Shown: in pieces, positions 25,978 through 35,136 of the stretch | Numbering within the stretch: the stretch's first letter is position 1 | Layout of the letters: each line of letters starts with the position of its first letter | DNA from: Natrialba aegyptia DSM 13077 | GTDB taxonomy: Archaea > Halobacteriota > Halobacteria > Halobacteriales > Natrialbaceae | DNA length: 64,000 bases | Direction of reading: 5' to 3' | Assembly: GCF_000337535.1 (NCBI RefSeq) | Contig: NZ_AOIP01000008.1 | Location: forward strand, 1-64,000 | Notes under the pieces: generated by a model | Database searches by the model: none | The model's input: the letters and a program-made list of their open reading frames with translations, nothing else | Told to the model about the DNA's origin: nothing | Translations under genes and position numbers: made by a program

Positions 25978-26367
25978 TCAGCTTCGAGCCGTCGTTTCGT
26001 CTTCGACGATCGAATCGTCCGCGACGTTCGGCGCACCGATCGCGAGCACGCGACTCTCCTCGACGGCCTCGAGTTGCCGCCAGGACTCGGGCGGGACGAC
26101 CATGAACTCGTGTTTCGTGAGCGTGACGACGTCGCGTTCGGTCTCCCGTTCGACCGTCACATCGACGGTTCCCTCGAGAACGACGTACAGTTCCTCCTGC
26201 TCGTCTTGCCGGTGGTAGGTGCTTTCCTCGCCGCGGTCGTAGTGCCAGACGCTCGGCCGCATCTGCTCGGGTTGCAGGTCGAGTCCGACGGGAAACAGCG
26301 TCGGTTCGAGTTCGTCCAGTTCGCGCGACTCGACGGTATCGAGGGACGCAACCGAGTACAGCGACAT
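25978..26367 (-). CDS. Cupin domain protein
   Basis: From ATG 26367 (MSLYSVASL) the 129 residues form a single cupin barrel with STYHRQDEQEELYVVLEGTVDVTVE as motif 1 and HEFMVVPPESWRQLEA as motif 2. The metal-binding set is H..Q..E with a weak second motif, so metal binding may be partial. Such stand-alone cupins may be sugar isomerases, dioxygenases or sensors; the role is unknown. It follows the zinc-ribbon ORF by 54 bp. Confidence 0.85.
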   Translation of the reverse strand: MSLYSVASLDTVESRELDELEPTLFPVGLDLQPEQMRPSVWHYDRGEESTYHRQDEQEELYVVLEGTVDVTVERETERDVVTLTKHEFMVVPPESWRQLEAVEESRVLAIGAPNVADDSIVEDETTARS

Positions 26368-26421
26368 GGACGATAGGTCGACGACCGGGGGCAAAAAACC
26401 GCGGCAGGGACAGGAGTCTAC

Positions 26422-26553
26422 TCAGTCGTGGATCGGTTCGACGTTTCGCATCTCGCCCCCGCACTGTCGACAGGTACTGACGAGTGCGTCGGCAACCGCT
26501 TCCCGGCGGCCGCACTGGACGCACTCGAACTCGACCGGTTCGACGAGTGTCAT
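26422..26553 (-). CDS. 43-residue rubrerythrin-like zinc ribbon protein
   Basis: ATG 26553 to TGA 26422 encodes CVQCG and CRQCGG, two CxxC knuckles about 19 residues apart, ending MRNVEPIHD. This is the isolated rubredoxin/rubrerythrin-like zinc ribbon that is common in haloarchaea. It follows the MFS gene by 24 bp and precedes the cupin gene, all on one strand. Confidence 0.8.
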   Translation of the reverse strand: MTLVEPVEFECVQCGRREAVADALVSTCRQCGGEMRNVEPIHD

Positions 26554-26577
26554 ACCACCCGTAGGGATTGAGGTGTG

Positions 26578-27822
26578 TTAACTCTTTTCGTGATGTGCGG
26601 GTCGGTCAGTATGCCAGAGAACGATGGCGAGACCCGTCGCGACGATAATGGAGGCGGTCAGCAGCCAGAACGCCGGCTGGAAGCCGGCGGCGTCCGAAAT
26701 CACGCCGACGATCGCCGGCGAGATCGCACCGGCCGCCATGAGCAGCGTTCGGACGACGCCGAGTCCTCCGCCGGCCACGTCGTCCGGAATCGCCGACATC
26801 AGATACGCGCCCCTGACAGGCCGAAACCCGTGCGAGCCGATGCCTGCAGCGATGAGCGCGCCGCCGAGTACGATCGGACCGGCGGCGTTCGTCAGCGAGA
26901 CGAACGCGATCAGCGCAAGCGACGCGAGACCAAGGGTTGCGGTAATAAGCGGCAGTCGGCCGACCCGGTCGCTCAGATCGCCGGTCACCAACTGCACCAG
27001 ACTCGCCAGAAAGAGCCCGCTGAAGAGGACGTTCGCCATCCCGTCGGTCAATCCGGCTTCCGTCGTTAGATACTGCGGTGCGAACGAGACCAGGCCGTTG
27101 TACGTAAACGAAAACAGCACGGTCAACAGTGCGAAGGCCGCAAACCGCGGGTCGCGAAAGAGCGACGCGTACTCCCTGAACTCGTCGAGACTGACGCCAC
27201 TGGTCGTGCCGCCGTCCGTCGTTTCGTCCGGGACCCGCTGTGGCACGCGGGTCCAGAAGAGCGCGGCCAGGACGAGTCCACAGAGCCCGGCACTCAGGAA
27301 GACCAGCCGCCAGCTTGCCCCGAGCACGAACGGCACGCCTGCAACGAGCACGACGGCCCAGGGCGCGACGACGCCGGCGAACGCACCGAACGTATCCAAA
27401 ACCCCGAGCGCGCGGCCGGTTCGCGCCGGATACGCTCGCGAGAGCAGTCTGACGGCGACGGTCTTGTGCGCGCCAGTCCCCGCGCCCATAACGAGCATCA
27501 CGCCGACGAGGACGAGAAACGACGAGTCGACGACGAGGGCGAGTGCGGACCCCGCGGCGACGAACACCCCGGTCGTGATGACCGTCACCGAGCCGAGGCG
27601 GTCGGCGAGCACGCCCGACGGAAATTGCATCGCCGCGTACACCAGCATGAATCCGGAAAACGCCGTCCCCAGGGCGGCGTTCGAGACGTGATACGTTTCC
27701 TGAAACGAACCGAAAAGCGGCGGGAAAACGTATCGCAGAAACTTCGCCAGAAACCAGATTCCGGCCGTCAGTAACAGCGCATCGAAGTGGCCGACTCGTC
27801 GTACCGCCGTCCTAACCGACAT
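26578..27822 (-). CDS. MFS transporter
   Basis: From ATG 27822 (MSVRTAVRRVGHFDA) the 414 residues hold twelve hydrophobic segments and the MFS loop motif GVLADRLGSVTVI after helix 2, repeated weakly as GDLSDRVGRLPLI in the second half. Major facilitator proteins act as proton- or sodium-coupled transporters. Sequence resembles the general sugar/drug/nitrate group, substrate unknown. Longer in-frame starts are Cys/Arg-rich and overlap the promoter of the divergent gene, so they are rejected. Confidence 0.9.
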   Translation of the reverse strand: MSVRTAVRRVGHFDALLLTAGIWFLAKFLRYVFPPLFGSFQETYHVSNAALGTAFSGFMLVYAAMQFPSGVLADRLGSVTVITTGVFVAAGSALALVVDSSFLVLVGVMLVMGAGTGAHKTVAVRLLSRAYPARTGRALGVLDTFGAFAGVVAPWAVVLVAGVPFVLGASWRLVFLSAGLCGLVLAALFWTRVPQRVPDETTDGGTTSGVSLDEFREYASLFRDPRFAAFALLTVLFSFTYNGLVSFAPQYLTTEAGLTDGMANVLFSGLFLASLVQLVTGDLSDRVGRLPLITATLGLASLALIAFVSLTNAAGPIVLGGALIAAGIGSHGFRPVRGAYLMSAIPDDVAGGGLGVVRTLLMAAGAISPAIVGVISDAAGFQPAFWLLTASIIVATGLAIVLWHTDRPAHHEKS

Positions 27823-27987
27823 TCGGTTCTCGTTTCCCGTAGGACGGGCAGCCGACGAGAAGCCTCCGGTCCCGGCAGATCTCTTGGCTACCGCCACGGA
27901 GACATGGACGCATCGCGATCGGCACTCGATCTGAAATGAGAATGTGGTTAAATCACATATTATTGTATTCTCCCCTAGCAGGCAGCA

Positions 27988-27996
27988 TTTATATAC
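27988..27996 (+). promoter_or_regulatory. TATA box for the small zinc-finger gene at 28022
   Basis: TTTATATAC centred 30 bases before the ATG, in an AT-rich stretch. This is a near-consensus haloarchaeal TATA element for a leaderless transcript. Confidence 0.7.
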
Positions 27997-28021
27997 GGAT
28001 TCGCCGTACTCCGCTCTACGC

Positions 28022-28201
28022 ATGGCAGTAACTACAACCGACTGGTCCGATCCCGTTTCGTGCCCGTTCTGCGGCGACGAGCTCGCCTCGCCGGGCGCTG
28101 GCTTCGTCGATCACATCCACGAGAACGAAGCCTGTGAGGACGAGTTCACGTTCTGGCGCGAGAACGTAAGCGGGGACCTAGCGGGAGAGTGGGCGGGCTA
28201 A
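28022..28201 (+). CDS. 59-residue zinc-finger-like protein
   Basis: MAVTTTDWSDPVSCPFCG opens the protein. A CPFCG knuckle is followed by DHIHENEAC, a likely C2HC or C2H2-type zinc site, and a tail WRENVSGDLAGEW. It resembles a small conserved haloarchaeal family. A strong TATA box makes it probably well expressed. Function unknown, perhaps a regulator or translation-related micro-protein. Confidence 0.8.
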   Translation: MAVTTTDWSDPVSCPFCGDELASPGAGFVDHIHENEACEDEFTFWRENVSGDLAGEWAG

Positions 28202-28235
28202 GCCGAGACTGGACCGACGACAAACCACCGAGCTG

Positions 28236-28703
28236 TCAGTCGAAATCCGGCAGGTCCTCCGGCGGTTCGTACGCCGCCTCCCAGTCGATGTACTCTGCTT
28301 TTAAGATCACCGAGACGACCTGTCCGAACTCGGTCAGCGCGGCGTTGATCGCCGAGACGGTGCCCCAGGTATCGAGTTCGGGATGGTACTCCCGCGCCTG
28401 CCAGTCCTCCGGAATACCGGGTGCGTGGTAGCCGACTCGGTCGGCAAAGTCGTCCCAGAAGAAGTCGAATTCCGCGAAGAGATCGAGGTCGCGAGCGATA
28501 CCGAACTCGCGCTGATCGAGGTCGGTGTCGGCTCGCCACTCCTCGAAGGCGTCCTCCCAGGCACCGTTCTCGAGGAACTCTTGGAGTTCTTCGCGGCGGT
28601 AGTCGATCTCTTCGGAGCCGCCGCTGATCGTCGCGTCCTCGTACTCGTTGGGATCGACGAAATCGAGCGTCGGCGGTTCTGGGGGGTCGACCGCGAGTGT
28701 CAT
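28236..28703 (-). CDS. Haloarchaeal conserved acidic protein, function unknown
   Basis: 155 residues, very acidic and aromatic-rich (WEDAFEEWRADTDL, AEFDFFWDDFADRVGYH). No signal, membrane segment or catalytic motif is seen. It converges with the zinc-finger gene at 28022. The family is not one I can name. Confidence 0.75.
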   Translation of the reverse strand: MTLAVDPPEPPTLDFVDPNEYEDATISGGSEEIDYRREELQEFLENGAWEDAFEEWRADTDLDQREFGIARDLDLFAEFDFFWDDFADRVGYHAPGIPEDWQAREYHPELDTWGTVSAINAALTEFGQVVSVILKAEYIDWEAAYEPPEDLPDFD

Positions 28704-28837
28704 ACGTCACGCTCGGACTGCCGAGGGGTAAATACCATCGGTCGTTCGACGAGTTCGACGTTCGTTCGATGGGTTCGTTCGGCAGCCCGGGCGTTGGTTT
28801 CCCCCACAGTTATTCGGCTCGCCCGTGACACTCCCGT

Positions 28838-29287
28838 ATGGGCAATCGTAGCGGGCGCGGCGCTGAGCGGGCCCCCGAAACCGGGAGCCGAGGTTACGGC
28901 TACAGCCTCCCGGAAATCTTTGCAATTACGTTCGTCCTTGCGGACGTGATCGTCATCGCGGTGGCGCTGTTTGCCGGTCCCCTGTATGCGGTCGTTCTCA
29001 CGGTGTTGCTCGTCGCCAGCGCATTTCTCGTCTGGTTTCTCGCGCGACAGGCGTCCAAACAGGACCGCGAGGCCGAGATCGGTCGGTCCACCGACCGCGA
29101 GACGAGCGAGGACGCCGACTCGCCCACCGGAACCGATCCGGTGACGACGCTCCAGCGCCGGTACGCCGAGGGCGAACTGACGGAAGCCGAGTTCGAGCGC
29201 CGACTCGATCGCGTTCTCGACGCGAACGAGCGCGCGGCCGACGCGGACATCGATACTGCCGATCTCGAACTCGAGCGCTCGTCGTAA
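28838..29287 (+). CDS. Membrane protein with C-terminal SHOCT domain
   Basis: The 149 residues have two membrane segments (about 26-46 and 50-70), a charged Ser/Asp linker, and a SHOCT module (LQRRYAEGELTEAEFERRLDRVLD, about 106-129). SHOCT is a short helical oligomerisation motif often found at the ends of small membrane proteins. The role is unknown. Confidence 0.85.
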   Translation: MGNRSGRGAERAPETGSRGYGYSLPEIFAITFVLADVIVIAVALFAGPLYAVVLTVLLVASAFLVWFLARQASKQDREAEIGRSTDRETSEDADSPTGTDPVTTLQRRYAEGELTEAEFERRLDRVLDANERAADADIDTADLELERSS

Positions 29288-29340
29288 CAGGGGTACGACG
29301 GGGTATCCGTTTCGACCGACGACACGTAGAATCCTGCTAA

Positions 29341-29348
29341 TATTTATG
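29341..29348 (+). promoter_or_regulatory. TATA-like box deciding the start at 29372
   Basis: TATTTATG centred about 27 bases before ATG 29372 favours that ATG, rather than the upstream GTG at 29354, as the first codon of a leaderless mRNA. Confidence 0.55.
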
Positions 29349-29371
29349 AGTAGGTGACACGAATCGCAAGT

Positions 29372-29809
29372 ATGGAACGGCTCGCCCGCACGATCCGAAC
29401 GAGTTCGTACGCGCTTGCACTCTTCCTGGTGGGTGTGATTCCAGGGAGCATCGTCCTCGGGTCGATAGTAGGACTCTTCGGCTGGTCGCTCGCTGGCCTC
29501 CCGATCGATGGTGAGACGGTGACGCCCATCGTGTTTGTCGTGGTGCCAGCGTTGCTTCCGCTGTCGTTGGTCGCCTGGGCGGCAGTCGGTGGGAGCGCCG
29601 TCGAGAAGGTGTTTGCGGCGCTTTCGGTGCCGTGTCTTTGCGTCTCGCTGTGGGCTGGCTATAGCAGTGTCGCTGTGTCCGGAATCGGCGGCATCAGCGG
29701 GGTAGTCTCGTTCGGGGCGGGCGTCTTCCTCGCCCTCATCGTGCTCGCCGACGCCGTCATCGAGTGGCGGCTAGCGGACCCTCGCGCGTCGGCGCAGCGC
29801 TCCGGATAA
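29372..29809 (+). CDS. Four-helix membrane protein, function unknown
   Basis: 145 residues from ATG 29372 (MERLARTIRTSSYALAL), with four hydrophobic segments and a short basic C-terminus. It has the look of a small conserved haloarchaeal inner-membrane hypothetical. No motif identifies a function. Confidence 0.7.
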   Translation: MERLARTIRTSSYALALFLVGVIPGSIVLGSIVGLFGWSLAGLPIDGETVTPIVFVVVPALLPLSLVAWAAVGGSAVEKVFAALSVPCLCVSLWAGYSSVAVSGIGGISGVVSFGAGVFLALIVLADAVIEWRLADPRASAQRSG

Positions 29810-29871
29810 ACAGTGTGAACACGGAACAATGGTGCGGTAGCATTATACAATTCTACTGAGCAGTAGTCGCC

Positions 29872-30924
29872 ATGCCGTCGTTTGTAATCCCACCGCCGCT
29901 CGAACGCGGTGACGAGATCGCGGTGATCGCCCCGTCGTCGAACCCGACGACCGAGTTCAGCGAGGTCTACGAACTCGGTCTCGAACGCCTTCGCGAGGTG
30001 TTCGACCTCGAGCCGGTCGAGTTCCCGACGGTATCGCACGATGACGAGTTCCTGCTGGAGCACCCGGAAGCCCGTGCACGGGACATCATGGACGCGTTCG
30101 AAGACCCGGATATCAGCGGCGTTATCGCCGTGATCGGTGGGAACGACCAGATTCGAGTTCTCGAACACCTCGATCCCGACGTTCTCCGGGAGAATCCGAC
30201 GCGGTTCTACGGCTACAGCGATAACACGAACCTCGCGCTCTACCTCTGGAACCTCGGCATCGTCTCCTACTACGGCCCGACCGTGATGGCCGAACTCGCG
30301 ATGGACGGGCACCTGTTCGAGCACACCGTCGAGTTCACCGAGCGCGCGTTCTTCGAGGAGTCGGTCGGCGAGATCCGCCCCGCCGGGGCGCTCACGGACG
30401 AACCCGGCGACTGGGCGACGCCCGAACTGCTCGACGAGCCCCGCGAGACCGAGCCGAATCCCGGCTGGCGGTGGGCCGGCGGCGACGAGCGCGCCGCGGG
30501 GCGACTCTGGGGCGGCTGTCTCGAAATCCTCGATCAGCAGTTTCTCGCGGGACGATACCTGCCGGACGAGACCGAACTCGACGGAACGATCCTCGCGCTC
30601 GAAACCTCCGAGGAGTTGCCCGAATCATCCTGGGTCGCGGGCGTCCTTCGGGCGCTGGGCGAGCGCGGACTGCTCGAGCGGTTCGACGGCGTTCTCGTCG
30701 GGCGACCGCCGGCGCGGTCGCATCTCGATGATCGGCCGGCCGAGCGCCGCACGCAGTACCGCACCCAGCAGCGGACGGTGATCACGGAGGCCTTCGATCG
30801 GTACAATCCCACCGCCCCGATCGTCTTCAACGTCGACTTCGGGCACACCTGGCCGACGACGCCGATTCCGATCGGTGCGCGCGTTGAACTCGAGCCGGGG
30901 ACCGAGACGGTTCGGTTCTCGTAA
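29872..30924 (+). CDS. S66-family serine peptidase (LD-carboxypeptidase/MccF-like)
   Basis: 350 residues with the S66 features: GDEIAVIAPSS at the start, the GGND turn (89-92), the nucleophile in GYSDNTNL (S116), and the catalytic His in NVDFGHTWP (H325). Bacterial relatives cut muropeptide LD bonds, while MccF cleaves the acyl-sulfamide or phosphoramidate of microcin C. Haloarchaea lack murein, so an MccF-like detoxification or a peptide-recycling role is more likely (inference). It stands alone. Confidence 0.88.
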   Translation: MPSFVIPPPLERGDEIAVIAPSSNPTTEFSEVYELGLERLREVFDLEPVEFPTVSHDDEFLLEHPEARARDIMDAFEDPDISGVIAVIGGNDQIRVLEHLDPDVLRENPTRFYGYSDNTNLALYLWNLGIVSYYGPTVMAELAMDGHLFEHTVEFTERAFFEESVGEIRPAGALTDEPGDWATPELLDEPRETEPNPGWRWAGGDERAAGRLWGGCLEILDQQFLAGRYLPDETELDGTILALETSEELPESSWVAGVLRALGERGLLERFDGVLVGRPPARSHLDDRPAERRTQYRTQQRTVITEAFDRYNPTAPIVFNVDFGHTWPTTPIPIGARVELEPGTETVRFS

Positions 30925-31035
30925 GACTCTCAACGAGCATCTCAGGCAATACCGGGATTTCGAGTTTCGGTGGCCGAAGAACCGCAACCGAGTTCAGTAT
31001 CAGTATGAAAGAGAGTTGGCTTCGGTTTGGTGCTG

Positions 31036-31494
31036 TCAGTCCCGGTTCCGATACTCGCGCTGTTCGTTCGCAAGCGCCCGTTCGCGCCGCCGCGCTCCCT
31101 CGTCGGTACTGACCGTGAGTTCGGGAACCGTTGTCGGCTCGTTGTCCTCGTCGATCGCGACGTAGACGAAGTACGACTCGGTCGTCTTCTCGCGCTCGCC
31201 GGTTCGGGGGTCCTCGCGCTCGGTGATCAGGCGAACGCGGACGCTCGATTCGCCCGCATCGTAGACGTAAGCCGTGATGTGTGCCGTGTCGCCGACGGCG
31301 ATCGGTCGTTCGAAGTTCATCTGGTTGACGCGGGCGGTGACGCAGGTTTCGCCCGAGAACCGCATGGCCGACATCGCGCCGACTTCGTCCATCCACTTCA
31401 TGACGTTCCCGCCGTGGGCCGAGTCGAGCATGTTGGCGTGGTTCGGCTGTACCATCTCTCGGTTCTCGACGAGCGTCTCCATCAGATCGGTCAT
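31036..31494 (-). CDS. Acyl-CoA thioesterase, hotdog fold (YciA-like)
   Basis: From ATG 31494 (MTDLMETLVENREMV) the 152 residues show the hotdog thioesterase pattern: NMLDSAHGGNVMKWMDEVGAMSAMRFSG, with the Asp that activates water, then VNQMNFERPIAVGDTAHI. It hydrolyses acyl-CoA to free acid and CoA in the cytosol. It is divergent from the TraB gene with 114 bp between them. Confidence 0.9.
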   Translation of the reverse strand: MTDLMETLVENREMVQPNHANMLDSAHGGNVMKWMDEVGAMSAMRFSGETCVTARVNQMNFERPIAVGDTAHITAYVYDAGESSVRVRLITEREDPRTGEREKTTESYFVYVAIDEDNEPTTVPELTVSTDEGARRRERALANEQREYRNRD

Positions 31495-31608
31495 TGCCCG
31501 CAGTTTCCCCACGACGACAATCAGTCTTGCCGTCGCCGTACACGGCTGGGACGCGCTACCATCGCGCAGTTCGATACTGGTAAAAGTCGTGGCCGAGTTG
31601 ATCCGGTA

Positions 31609-33399
31609 ATGAGTAATGCAGGCGACGCCGACGCGCCGGACCTCCCCGATCCCGTCGCGGCCGGCGAGACGGATACGTCGCAGGACGGTTCCGTCACCGT
31701 TCTCGGAACTGCTCACGTCTCGCAGGCGAGCGTCGACGACGTTCGCGACGCCGTCGCGGAAGAGCAACCCGACGTGGTCGCCGTCGAACTCGACGAAGGC
31801 CGGTACAATCAGATGCAAGGCGGCGCTCCCGACGACATCGAATCCCAGGACCTCCTCTCGGGAAACACGGTCTTTCAGTTCCTGGCCTACTGGATGCTCT
31901 CGTACGTCCAGTCACGGCTCGGCGATCAGTTCGACATCGAACCCGGTGCCGACATGCGCGCCGCGATCGATGCGGCCGAACGCAACGGGAGCGGCGTCTC
32001 GCTCGTCGACCGAGACATTCAGGTGACGATCCAGCGATTCTGGAACGGCCTCTCGTTTACGGAGAAACTGAAGATGGTTGGCGGTCTCGCCCTCGGTATC
32101 ACCGATCCCCGAACGATCGGTCTCACCTTCGGGGCCGTCGTCGGCCTCCTTACTGGCCTCCTCTTTGCCATCTTTATCGCCCCGATGGTCGGTCTCGGTG
32201 ACTTCTTCTTGCTCGGGTTCACCGAATCGGCGGCGCTTCAGACCGTCGGTGCGCTCGGTCTCGGAACGATCGCCGGTGCGTTCGTTGGTCTCCTCTTCCT
32301 TCCCTCGATCAAGGCGGCCGACCGCTACGGCGGCGAGTTCGTAAACGGCGTTTCGGCTCGCACGCTCGTCGGCATCGTAATCGGGGTCGGCGGGTCGCTG
32401 GCGCTCGTCGAGACGGGGACGTTCGTCGGCCCGATCTCGGCGACGCTGTTCGAGAACGCCGGCAGCTACTCGCTCCGTAGCGTGGTCGGCGCGCTCACCG
32501 GGCTCGGCGTCGGCGTCTCGGTCGGGGCTCTCCTCGGAGTTCTCTTCGGCCTGCTTAGCGGCGATGTCGAGGAGGTAGAGGAGATCGATATCGAGGAGAT
32601 GACCGACGGCGACGTCGTCTCCGCGATGATGGAGGAGTTCCGCCAGTTCAGCCCGCGCGGGGCGAACGCACTGATCGACGAACGGGACGCCTACATCGCA
32701 CACAACCTGCATACGCTGCGCGAACACGGGTACGACGTGCTGGCGGTGGTCGGTGCCGGCCACAGAGCCGGTATCGAGCGATACCTCGAGCACCCGGACG
32801 AACTCCCGCCCATGGAGTCGATAACCGGGACTGCCTCAAGTCGACGCTTCTCGCCGTTGAAGATACTCGGCTACCTGGCTATGGTCGGTTTCGTCGGCTT
32901 TTTCTTCCTGCTGATGATGGCTGGCGTGCAAGATACGTTCTTGCTCCAGCTGTTTGCGGCGTGGTTCCTGTTCAACGGCATCTTCGCGTTCACGCTCGCC
33001 CGACTCGCCGGCGCACGCTGGACCAGCGCCGGCGTCGGCGGCGCGGTCGCGTGGCTGACCAGCATCAATCCGCTGCTTGCGCCGGGCTGGTTCGCCGGCT
33101 ACGTCGAACTCAAACACCGCCCGGTCAACGTTCGCGACATCCAGACGCTGAACGAAATCGTCGGCGACGCCGACCGCCCGATCTCCGAGGCGATTGATGA
33201 CATGTTCAACGTGCCGCTATTTCGACTGATCATGATCGTCGCGCTGACGAACATCGGCAGCCTGATCGCGACCATCCTGTTCCCGTTCGTCGTCCTCGAA
33301 TGGCTGGCCCCGGGTATCGGCGGCGTCGACGCCCTCCTTGCCGAACTGCTTCACGGAGCCGAAAACAGCCTCGAACTCCTTCGAGGGTTGCTCCCATGA
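31609..33399 (+). CDS. TraB/PrgY family membrane protein (TIKI-like metalloprotease fold)
   Basis: From ATG 31609 (MSNAGDADAP) it has 596 residues. The N-terminal domain has the family GxxH motif in VLGTAHVS (G33-H36) and the acidic VAVELDEGRY, the metal-ligand set of the TIKI/TraB/EreA group. The middle and C-terminal parts hold about eight hydrophobic segments around a soluble loop (VGAGHRAGIERYL). Eukaryotic TIKI proteins are membrane proteases that clip Wnt; archaeal substrates are unknown. Its stop overlaps the start of a site-2 protease gene, suggesting joint membrane proteolysis. Confidence 0.88.
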   Translation: MSNAGDADAPDLPDPVAAGETDTSQDGSVTVLGTAHVSQASVDDVRDAVAEEQPDVVAVELDEGRYNQMQGGAPDDIESQDLLSGNTVFQFLAYWMLSYVQSRLGDQFDIEPGADMRAAIDAAERNGSGVSLVDRDIQVTIQRFWNGLSFTEKLKMVGGLALGITDPRTIGLTFGAVVGLLTGLLFAIFIAPMVGLGDFFLLGFTESAALQTVGALGLGTIAGAFVGLLFLPSIKAADRYGGEFVNGVSARTLVGIVIGVGGSLALVETGTFVGPISATLFENAGSYSLRSVVGALTGLGVGVSVGALLGVLFGLLSGDVEEVEEIDIEEMTDGDVVSAMMEEFRQFSPRGANALIDERDAYIAHNLHTLREHGYDVLAVVGAGHRAGIERYLEHPDELPPMESITGTASSRRFSPLKILGYLAMVGFVGFFFLLMMAGVQDTFLLQLFAAWFLFNGIFAFTLARLAGARWTSAGVGGAVAWLTSINPLLAPGWFAGYVELKHRPVNVRDIQTLNEIVGDADRPISEAIDDMFNVPLFRLIMIVALTNIGSLIATILFPFVVLEWLAPGIGGVDALLAELLHGAENSLELLRGLLP

Positions 33400-34025
33400 G
33401 CGTTCAAACCGGTCGTCGGTCCGAACCCGAACTCTCCTTTAGCGACAAGGAACTGCTCGACCTGGCGCTTTCCTGGATCACGCTCAGCGTCGCGTTCGCG
33501 CTCATGCTCGCCCCGATCCACCGCGGGGCCACCATGGGAAGTTTCATCCTAATGGTCGGACTGAGCTTCGTCACCGTCGGCGTCGCCTTCCTGCTTCACG
33601 AACTCGCACACAAGGTCGTCGCCATCGAACACGGCCAGATTGCGGAGTTTCGCGCCGACTACCAGATGCTTTTCATGGCGATCATGAGCGCCCTGATCGG
33701 CTTTCTCTTCGCTGCACCCGGGGCCGTCTACCATCGCGGCCGGATCACGAAGCGCGAGAACGCGATGATCTCGCTCGCGGGCCCGGTCACGAACCTCCTG
33801 CTCGCATTGTTGTTCCTCCCGCTGATGATCTTCCCCAATCTTCTCGGGACGATCGGCCAGATGGGCGTCTGGATCAACCTCTTCCTGGCCGCGTTCAACA
33901 TGATTCCGTTCGGCCCGCTCGACGGCAAGTCAATTTACAACTGGAACAAGGGCGTCTTCGCACTCGTCTTCATCCCGAGCATTCTGCTCGCGGGGTACGT
34001 CGTGTTGTTCGTCGGGCTGTTCTGA
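33396..34025 (+). CDS. Site-2 protease family (M50) membrane metalloprotease
   Basis: The 209-residue protein has the zinc motif HELAH (H68, E69, H72) in a membrane helix and the second motif FNMIPFGPLDGKSI, where the Asp is the third zinc ligand, as in minimal-core site-2 proteases. It should cut transmembrane helices within the membrane. The ATGA overlap with the TraB gene implies translational coupling. It lacks PDZ or CBS domains. Confidence 0.92.
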   Translation: MSVQTGRRSEPELSFSDKELLDLALSWITLSVAFALMLAPIHRGATMGSFILMVGLSFVTVGVAFLLHELAHKVVAIEHGQIAEFRADYQMLFMAIMSALIGFLFAAPGAVYHRGRITKRENAMISLAGPVTNLLLALLFLPLMIFPNLLGTIGQMGVWINLFLAAFNMIPFGPLDGKSIYNWNKGVFALVFIPSILLAGYVVLFVGLF

Positions 34026-34111
34026 TCTGCGCCGGCCTTGATTCTTCCACTTTCCTGCTGTGGCTTCGACGGACCGGTGATCTTTTGCTCGCCCCGCGCG
34101 GTCGTTCCCAC

Positions 34112-35116
34112 ATGACGGAGTCCGCGGACGACGGGAACCAGCACGACGACGAAGAACGGCTCACCTACGCCGACACCGGCGTCGACATCGACGCCAGCGA
34201 GGACGCGACCGCGGCCCTGCTCGAGGCCTTCGGCAGCGACCTCACGACCGAGTACGCCGGCCTGCTCGACATCGGCGACCGATACCTCGCCCTCGCCACC
34301 GACGGCGTCGGCACGAAACTCCTCGTCGCCGAAGCCGTCGGTGACGCTTCGACCATCGGCATCGACTGCATCGCGATGAACGTAAACGACCTCGTCGCTG
34401 CAGGTGTCGACCCCGTCGGCTTCGTCGACTACCTCGCGATCGACGACCCCGACGAAACGCTGACCAACGAGATCGGCGAGGGACTGGCCGTCGGCCTCGA
34501 ACGGGCCGACCTCACCATGCTCGGCGGCGAAACCGCCGTCATGCCCGACGTCGTCGAGGGCTTCGACCTCGCCGGAACCTGCGTCGGACTCGCCGACAAG
34601 GACGCCGTCTTCGACGGCGAGGCACAGGTCGGGGACGCGCTCGTCGGCTTCCCCTCGAACGGTATCCACTCGAACGGCCTCACGCTCGCCCGCGAAGCCG
34701 TCACGCGCGAGCACGACTACGACGACGAGTTCCCGCTCGCTCCCGAGCGAACCATCGGCGAGGAACTCCTGCGACCGACCCGGATCTACACGGACCTCCT
34801 CGAACCGATGTGCGACCACGGCGTCCACGCGGCCGCCCACGTCACCGGCGGCGGCTGGACGAACCTGCTGCGCATGGGCGACCGACGGTACGTGATCGAC
34901 GAGCCACTGCCGGCACAGCCCATCTTCGAGTTCATCCAGCGGGAGGGCGCGGTGACCGACGCGGAGATGCACCGCACCTTCAACATGGGTACCGGGTTCG
35001 TCGTCGCACTTCCCGAGGAGGCGGCGAGTGAACTCGCGGCCGAGACGGACGGTCGGATTATCGGCCGCGTTGCGGAAGGGAAGACGGTCGACATTCGCGG
35101 GCTATCGCTGTCCTGA
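34112..35116 (+). CDS. purM: Phosphoribosylformylglycinamidine cyclo-ligase (AIR synthetase)
   Basis: From ATG 34112 (MTESADDGNQ) the 334 residues contain the PurM nucleotide site LATDGVGTKLLVAEAV and the family stretches GIDCIAMNVNDLVAAGVDPVGFVDYLA and SNGIHSNGLTLAR. It makes aminoimidazole ribonucleotide from FGAM with ATP, step 5 of purine synthesis. It lies 86 bp after the site-2 protease and may have its own promoter. Confidence 0.96.
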   Translation: MTESADDGNQHDDEERLTYADTGVDIDASEDATAALLEAFGSDLTTEYAGLLDIGDRYLALATDGVGTKLLVAEAVGDASTIGIDCIAMNVNDLVAAGVDPVGFVDYLAIDDPDETLTNEIGEGLAVGLERADLTMLGGETAVMPDVVEGFDLAGTCVGLADKDAVFDGEAQVGDALVGFPSNGIHSNGLTLAREAVTREHDYDDEFPLAPERTIGEELLRPTRIYTDLLEPMCDHGVHAAAHVTGGGWTNLLRMGDRRYVIDEPLPAQPIFEFIQREGAVTDAEMHRTFNMGTGFVVALPEEAASELAAETDGRIIGRVAEGKTVDIRGLSLS

Positions 35117-35136
35117 GCGGTCTGGGCGGGTACTCG

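Noticed and set aside
24558-26036. A 492-codon Ser/Arg-rich frame antisense to the coiled-coil gene
   Set aside because: It is a long shadow from GC-rich codons; composition is not haloarchaeal (Ser and Arg dominate, few acids).
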